DNA from: Verrucomicrobiales bacterium
Lineage (GTDB): Bacteria > Verrucomicrobiota > Verrucomicrobiia > Verrucomicrobiales > DEV007
Assembly (NCBI GenBank): GCA_029213195.1
Contig: JARGNI010000005.1
Location: 124,001 to 188,000 of the forward strand
DNA length: 64,000 bases
Direction of reading: 5' to 3'
Below are positions 59,306 through 64,000 of the stretch, one piece after another. The notes beneath the pieces were generated by a model. It saw only the letters and a list, made by a program, of their open reading frames with translations, searched no databases and was not told the origin of the DNA. The position numbers were made by a program, and so were the translations under genes. Positions within the stretch are counted from its first letter, which is position 1, and every line of letters starts with the position of its first letter.

Positions 59306-60756
59306 ATTTCTTTCGCATCCTCCGACTCGCCTTCTGCCTTGCTGCCCTGATTCCGATCTCGAGCGAAACGGCCGACTGGGAAGGGCCCAACATTCTTCTC
59401 ATTGTTTCCGACGATCAGGGCTACAACGATCTCGGGATCCTGGGGAATGGCATTCTCACCCCCCATCTCGATCGACTCGCGGCCGAGGGAACCCGATTGA
59501 CCAGCTTCTATGTCGCCTGGCCTGCCTGCACCCCGAGCCGAGCCGCTCTGCTGACGGGTCGCTATCCGCAGCGGAATGGAATCTACGACATGATCCGGAA
59601 CGAGGCCCCCGACTACGGCTATCGCTATCCTCCCGCCGAATACGACGTCAGCTTCGAGCGCATCGGAGGAATGGATCTGAAAGAGAAGATCCTCCCCCAG
59701 TTTCTTCCCGAGGAATTCATGAGTGCGATCTATGGCAAGTGGGACCTCGGCACCTTGAAACGCTTTCTGCCGACCAACCGGGGATTCGATGATTTCTACG
59801 GATTCGTGAATACTGGAATCGATTACTACACCCACGAGCGCTACGGCGTGCCGAGCATGTTTCGCAACCTGGAGCCGACCGAGGCCGACAAGGGGACCTA
59901 TTGCACCACCCTCTTCGAACGCGAAGCGATTCGTTTTCTCGACGAGCACGCCGGGAAGAAGCCCTTCTTCCTCTATGTCCCCTTCAATGCTCCCCACAAT
60001 TCCTCCGCTCTCGAACCCGAAATCCGAACCTCGGTCCAGGCACCGGAAGAGTTCAAGAAACTCTATCCCCCGGTTGAAAAGGAATTCCGCGAAGTCGAAA
60101 AATATCGCTACGGCGAGCCTGCCAAAGTCGTCACTCCTGAGGCGCGACAACGCGACTACCGGGCGTCGGTCACCTGCATGGATGCCTCGATCGGAAAGAT
60201 GCTCGACCTGCTCGATGAGCGAGGAGTCGCCGACGACACCATCGTGATCTTCTTTTCCGACAATGGTGGCTCGGGAGGAGCGGACAACACTCCGCTTCGA
60301 GGTCGCAAAGCCCAGATGTGGGAAGGCGGGATCCGGGTTCCCTGCCTCATTCGATGGCCCGGTGGAGAGGTTCCTGCCGGGATCGTCAACGACGCCTTTT
60401 TGAGCAGCCTCGAACTCGTCCCCAGTCTTTGCGCAGCGACGGGTGGGACGACGGCGATCCATCTTCCTCTCGATGGCTACAACTGGTGGCCCGCCTTGTC
60501 GGGCAAGACCGAGTCCCCCCGAAAAACCATGTTCTGGAGACGGAGGGATCAATACGCGGCAAGAGTCGGAGACTGGAAATGGGTCGTCATGGGTTCGAAG
60601 CAGCGTGGTTTGTTCGATCTCTCCGTCGATCCGGGAGAAAAGAACGATCTCTCGGAAACTCGCCCCGAAAAGCTCAAGGAATTGCAGGAAGCTTTCGCAA
60701 ACTGGGAAAAGGAAATGGAAGAAGCCGAACCTCGCGGTCCCTTTCGAGATTTCTGA
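59302..60756 (+). CDS. Secreted sulfatase (arylsulfatase A/B type)
   Basis: This 484-residue protein has a signal peptide and an intact sulfatase core: PNILLIVSDDQGYNDLGILG for the first metal site, ACTPSR with Cys76 (C-x-P-S-R) as the formylglycine residue, GKWDLG and FFSDNGGSGGADNTPLRGRK for the second metal site and substrate pocket. The C-terminal segment FDLSVDPGEKNDLSE is typical of the arylsulfatase subgroup. Its ATG overlaps the glycosidase stop by 4 bases. Confidence 0.88.
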   Translation: MNFFRILRLAFCLAALIPISSETADWEGPNILLIVSDDQGYNDLGILGNGILTPHLDRLAAEGTRLTSFYVAWPACTPSRAALLTGRYPQRNGIYDMIRNEAPDYGYRYPPAEYDVSFERIGGMDLKEKILPQFLPEEFMSAIYGKWDLGTLKRFLPTNRGFDDFYGFVNTGIDYYTHERYGVPSMFRNLEPTEADKGTYCTTLFEREAIRFLDEHAGKKPFFLYVPFNAPHNSSALEPEIRTSVQAPEEFKKLYPPVEKEFREVEKYRYGEPAKVVTPEARQRDYRASVTCMDASIGKMLDLLDERGVADDTIVIFFSDNGGSGGADNTPLRGRKAQMWEGGIRVPCLIRWPGGEVPAGIVNDAFLSSLELVPSLCAATGGTTAIHLPLDGYNWWPALSGKTESPRKTMFWRRRDQYAARVGDWKWVVMGSKQRGLFDLSVDPGEKNDLSETRPEKLKELQEAFANWEKEMEEAEPRGPFRDF

Positions 60757-60791
60757 CGGCGCCAAAGACCAAAGACCAAATCTCGAGTTTC

Positions 60792-61643
60792 CTACTCCAC
60801 CTCCCGAACCTCTTCTGGCAGATCGGGGATCTCGGATTGCTTGCTGCTCATCCGGAAGCCGGGAAGCCCCGTGGGAGCCGCCTCTTCCTTTTCGCCCTTT
60901 TCCAAGGACGCTTCCTCTACGCCCAGGAGGATTTCGGTCGCCGTTGCGGGGAGTTCGGTCGCCACCACACCCCCGGGAAAGAGGGCATTTTCCATGAGGA
61001 TGTCTTTCCCATCGCCAGGCAAGTCCTTCTCTTCGACATACTGAGTCGTTCCCCACTCGACTCCGTCCCCAACGAAAACGGCAGGAAGACTCCGCTGTTT
61101 GAAATTGATCTGGGAATCGAGCCACTCGAGACTGGTATGCAGAAGCTGGTATTGCGACTCGACCGCGTCTCGAAACTCATCCGGTTTCTCGAAGATGATT
61201 TCATCGAGAAGCACCTTGGCGATATCGAGGGTATTCAGAGACTCGACAAATTGGTTCGCAAAACGGAGCCGCAGTCCTTCCTCGTAGGAATCGATGAAGT
61301 CGAGATACTTTCTCATGATCTCCTGCTCTCCGGGTTTCAGCTTCTGCTGTGCAATCTCGATCTGAGTCTCTAGGAGGCCTTTTCGAAAAGAAATGATCTC
61401 CGGCTCGAAGGCAGGGTGCCTTTCAGCGAGAATCTCGACCTGACGGTGAGATTCAATAAAACTTCCCAGGGCCAGGGGCCAGAGCTCGGCCTTGGCAAGG
61501 CGCTCTCCCGTCTGGAGCCAGCCGTAGGCGCTGACCCAGAGATCATCGGCATTTCCCTCCGTCGCGTCCTGCGACATCACGAAACTTCCCCATCCACCTG
61601 CGCCGAGGAGGAGAGCAACGAGGATGATTCGTAAGCGAAGCAT
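60792..61643 (-). CDS. Exported hypothetical protein, helical
   Basis: The protein has 283 residues with an N-terminal signal-anchor (IILVALLLGAGGWGSFVMSQ). The remainder is mostly helix-forming (SAYGWLQTGERLAKAELW, EIISFRKGLLETQIEIAQQK), then a Gly/Pro-rich tail (GLPGFRMSSKQSEIPDLP). No family is recognised. It lies 13 bases after the FHA/GrpE-like gene on the same strand and is probably co-transcribed with it. Confidence 0.55.
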   Translation of the reverse strand: MLRLRIILVALLLGAGGWGSFVMSQDATEGNADDLWVSAYGWLQTGERLAKAELWPLALGSFIESHRQVEILAERHPAFEPEIISFRKGLLETQIEIAQQKLKPGEQEIMRKYLDFIDSYEEGLRLRFANQFVESLNTLDIAKVLLDEIIFEKPDEFRDAVESQYQLLHTSLEWLDSQINFKQRSLPAVFVGDGVEWGTTQYVEEKDLPGDGKDILMENALFPGGVVATELPATATEILLGVEEASLEKGEKEEAAPTGLPGFRMSSKQSEIPDLPEEVREVE

Positions 61644-61656
61644 GCGAACGCTACCA

Positions 61657-63630
61657 TCAACGCTCCGTCTCGCGAATCAAGACCTCGACTTTACGCAACA
61701 ACACGGACCCCTCGCCTTGACCGGCCCGATATCCCGAACGGATCACCTTCTTCACGACCCCGGGATGAAAGGGTTGCTCCCCGTATTCGCGAGTTCCCCA
61801 CCCCTTCTTTTCCAGGATCTGGACCTCCTTGCGATGTTTCAAGGTCAACTCCGTCCCTGGTTCGAGCGTGAATTCGGTGACACCATTCGCTTCGAGAATG
61901 CCAACCAAACGCTTCGAGAATTCTTCGAGCTCGTAGACCACCTCCCGAAGCTTCTTCGATCGACGGTATCCCGCCATGATCTGCTCGAGGAACTCGAGAT
62001 TGCTCACGAGAGAGAGAAGAATCTGTCTTTCGCGATCCTTGGCAATGACCATGGATTCGAATCTCTCCGGGATTTCGATCTGGACGCCCCTCCGGCTCAG
62101 GCCCTGGGCTCTTCGCACCTCGACATCGACCTCTTCTCGAAGCCCTTTTACATCCTCGGTCAAGGATGCCACCTCCGTCTCTTTTTCTTCCCGCTCCCGA
62201 TTCAGTTCGGAGATCTGGGATTCGAGAATCGTGACTTCCTTTTCCAACTCGACCTGAACCCGTTTCCCAAACTTTTCCCAGATGGGCTCGACGTCATCCA
62301 GCTCTGCCCGGATCGCCAATCGGAGACGCTCCGCTTCCTCGAAACAGTCGTTGACCGTCTGCAAACCCTCCGGCCCAGTCAACTCTGCCTCCATCTTCCA
62401 AAATCTCCAATCCTGATGCAGTTGCGCCAGGTATTTCCGAAATAAGTCAAAAAACGATTCCAGCTGCTTTCTCTGGGACTCGCCATTCTCCAGGCTCAGT
62501 TGCAGCGAATGATTTGTCTCTTCGAGATTGGTCTTGAGAGCTTCGTAGGCGTTGCGCCACTGCGCGCAATCCGCTTCCAGGCCAGCCACCTGCTCCTCGG
62601 TGCTCGCCAGCTTTCTCTCCAGTCCTTCTTTCTCGAACTGGACTGCAGCGATCACCTTTTCACGATCCAACACCTCGGCACCACGCCCCTGGAGATCGGT
62701 TCGGGACTTCTCCAATTGCGCCTGCAGATCTTCGCATTGCCGGCCCCGGCTCGCCAAGGAGGCTTCGACAGATTGCCGGGCTTCGATCTCGGAATTCAAC
62801 TCGCGGGCGACCCTGTCCTTCTCTGCCGATATCCGGGTCAACTCGTCAGATCGCTCCGCCAGGGTTGCTTCGGTTTTCTTGAGGCGATCCAATCTCTCTC
62901 CGGATTCCTTCTGCAAATCACCAACCTGGGATTGAAGCGACTCGACCGTCGCCTTCAATTTCTCGATCTCGCTCTGACGCTCCCCGCTTGTCGACTCTGC
63001 CCGGCTGAGCAATTCGAATCGCTCCTTCGATTCCTCCTGAAGCTTTCCGATCAGATCTTTCTGCAGGTTCGCATCCTCATCCGCTTTCTGGAGCTGGAGG
63101 CGGGTCGCTTGATTTTCCTTCTCCAGTTCCTCAACCCGCTTCTTCCGCGACTCGATTTCCGCCATCCACTGGCTTTCGCGACTTCGCAGTTCTTCGATTT
63201 GGGTCTCCGAGGAGCGATTCAATTCCTCGAGAGCCTGAACCTTCGCTACCAGGTCCGCCGTCGAACTGGATGGCGTTGCCGCTTTCTCGGCTGGGGCGAC
63301 GGCTGCATCCTCGCCAGAGCCCAGGGCATCCCCTTCGACGACCCGGTAGGCGAGATAGGCAAATTTCACCACGTCGCCCTGCTGCAATTCCTTTCGCTCG
63401 ATCCGAACGCCATTCACAAAGGTGCCATTGCTTGAATCGCAATCGACCAGTTCGACGCCGTTGATCTCCGATCCCTTGAGCAAGGCGTGCTCCGCCGAGA
63501 TCGAGGAGTGATTAATCTGCACATCGTTGTCCTCCAAGCGCCCCACCCGGAACGTCCGCGCTCCCTCAGGGAGCGAAATCGGATCCGAGGCAGAAGCCTC
63601 CTTGTGGATCGCCTGGAGAATCAATGGCAT
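61657..63630 (-). CDS. FHA-coiled-coil protein with a GrpE-like C-terminal domain
   Basis: The protein has 657 residues. An N-terminal FHA domain (residues 25-110) has GRLEDND, SSISAEHA and NGTFVNG, the phosphothreonine-binding loop motifs. A long coiled coil spans about residues 125-540 with continuous heptads. The last about 85 residues (VTEFTLEPGTELTLKHRKEV, HPGVVKKVIRSGYRAGQGEG, VLLRKVEVLI) look like the beta domain of GrpE nucleotide exchange factors. This fusion is unusual; I did not recognise a named family. It may link phosphorylation to chaperone activity, which is a hypothesis. Confidence 0.65.
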   Translation of the reverse strand: MPLILQAIHKEASASDPISLPEGARTFRVGRLEDNDVQINHSSISAEHALLKGSEINGVELVDCDSSNGTFVNGVRIERKELQQGDVVKFAYLAYRVVEGDALGSGEDAAVAPAEKAATPSSSTADLVAKVQALEELNRSSETQIEELRSRESQWMAEIESRKKRVEELEKENQATRLQLQKADEDANLQKDLIGKLQEESKERFELLSRAESTSGERQSEIEKLKATVESLQSQVGDLQKESGERLDRLKKTEATLAERSDELTRISAEKDRVARELNSEIEARQSVEASLASRGRQCEDLQAQLEKSRTDLQGRGAEVLDREKVIAAVQFEKEGLERKLASTEEQVAGLEADCAQWRNAYEALKTNLEETNHSLQLSLENGESQRKQLESFFDLFRKYLAQLHQDWRFWKMEAELTGPEGLQTVNDCFEEAERLRLAIRAELDDVEPIWEKFGKRVQVELEKEVTILESQISELNREREEKETEVASLTEDVKGLREEVDVEVRRAQGLSRRGVQIEIPERFESMVIAKDRERQILLSLVSNLEFLEQIMAGYRRSKKLREVVYELEEFSKRLVGILEANGVTEFTLEPGTELTLKHRKEVQILEKKGWGTREYGEQPFHPGVVKKVIRSGYRAGQGEGSVLLRKVEVLIRETER

Positions 63631-63818
63631 AGCGGTTGGCGGGAAAATATACCCGGGGTGATAACGTTTACGCGGCTTCCCCTATCGGCAACGCAAAATC
63701 GTCACGCGATTTTACGAAATGATCCGGTAACCCTGACAGAACTCTTTTCCCTTTTTCACCCTACGTGGACAAGGAATTGACTCAGGTTCATCTACCTGTC
63801 ACGATGATCCCAGAAGGT

Positions 63819-64000
63819 ATGAATAATTCAGAAACTCCCCCGACAACAAGACGCCAAGCGATCAAGACAACCGCCGCCGCCACCGCACTGGCAGGCGTTG
63901 CCCTTCCCCACGTGCACGCCCAGGTCAACGAAGAGGTCAAAATTTCGCTGATCGGCTGCGGCGGCCGAGGCACTGGTGCAGTCAAGAACGCCATGTCAGT
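63819..64000 (+). CDS. Tat-exported Gfo/Idh/MocA-family oxidoreductase, 5-prime part
   Basis: The frame runs off the window end. The N terminus has a twin-arginine signal, TTRRQAIKTTAAATALAG, then the start of a Rossmann fold, VKISLIGCGGRGTGAVKNAM. GCGGRG is the NAD(P)-binding loop. Tat-exported members of this family are common in Verrucomicrobiota and act on sugars. ATG 63819 is used because it directly precedes the Tat motif; ATG 63804 is an in-frame alternative. Confidence 0.75.
   Translation, partial: MNNSETPPTTRRQAIKTTAAATALAGVALPHVHAQVNEEVKISLIGCGGRGTGAVKNAMS

Overview
The window is a gene-dense chromosomal segment (GC roughly 58-60 percent by eye) that most resembles the chromosome of a Verrucomicrobiota bacterium or a close PVC-superphylum relative. 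The lineage call is an inference from gene content: three secreted sulfatases, Planctomycete-type (PSCyt1) cytochrome domains fused to SUMF1 or SHD1 domains, a large PVC-heme membrane-bound dehydrogenase, a DUF1028 protein, an FloA flotillin, and the start of a Tat-exported Gfo/Idh/MocA oxidoreductase. I saw no rRNA, tRNA, CRISPR array, phage or intact transposon.

Layout. 1-9.7 kb: end of a Bat-like operon, rsmB, a membrane-anchored phosphodiesterase, a MauE/DoxX protein, a REPIN-like hairpin repeat, then glcD-glcF-ycxB facing away from a cysJ-type flavoreductase. 9.7-19.3 kb: a Ste24-like protease, a catalytically incomplete aldehyde dehydrogenase coupled to deoB, a DUF3597 protein, VanX-like dipeptidase, CCA-adding enzyme, SGNH hydrolase and FloA. 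19.3-28.7 kb: an ABC exporter-type operon with a membrane partner; tandem SUMF1-fold proteins, the first fused to a cytochrome; apbE, nusB, ftsY and an orphan lsrF.

28.7-33.5 kb is the most notable region. A minus-strand operon encodes (i) a receiver domain fused to a methyltransferase of the PhcB type, the family that makes 3-hydroxy fatty acid methyl ester signals, (ii) a membrane histidine kinase laid out like PhcS, and (iii) a receiver-histidine kinase laid out like PhcR. Order and architectures match the phcBSR quorum-sensing operon of Ralstonia, with an added receiver on the signal synthase.

34-48.4 kb: two minus-strand sulfatase units (one with a PhnA-like and a cytochrome/SHD1 gene), DUF2853, DUF1028, an acyltransferase, the PVC-heme dehydrogenase, an outer-membrane barrel, and a DUF2157-DUF4401-GDYXXLXY membrane trio. 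48.4-58.4 kb: modAB without modC, then a TonB-dependent receptor followed by a complete TonB energising operon (DUF3450, two ExbB-type proteins, ExbD, TonB, TPR). 58.4-64 kb: a phosphodiester glycosidase overlapping a third sulfatase, an exported hypothetical, an FHA/coiled-coil/GrpE-like fusion, and the partial oxidoreductase.

Taken together the genes suggest an aerobic Gram-negative heterotroph that breaks down sulfated polysaccharides: sulfatases, the phosphodiester glycosidase, TonB uptake and cytochrome-linked dehydrogenases. It may also sense cell density through a Phc-like lipid signal. All functional statements come from reading motifs and architecture; no database search was run.
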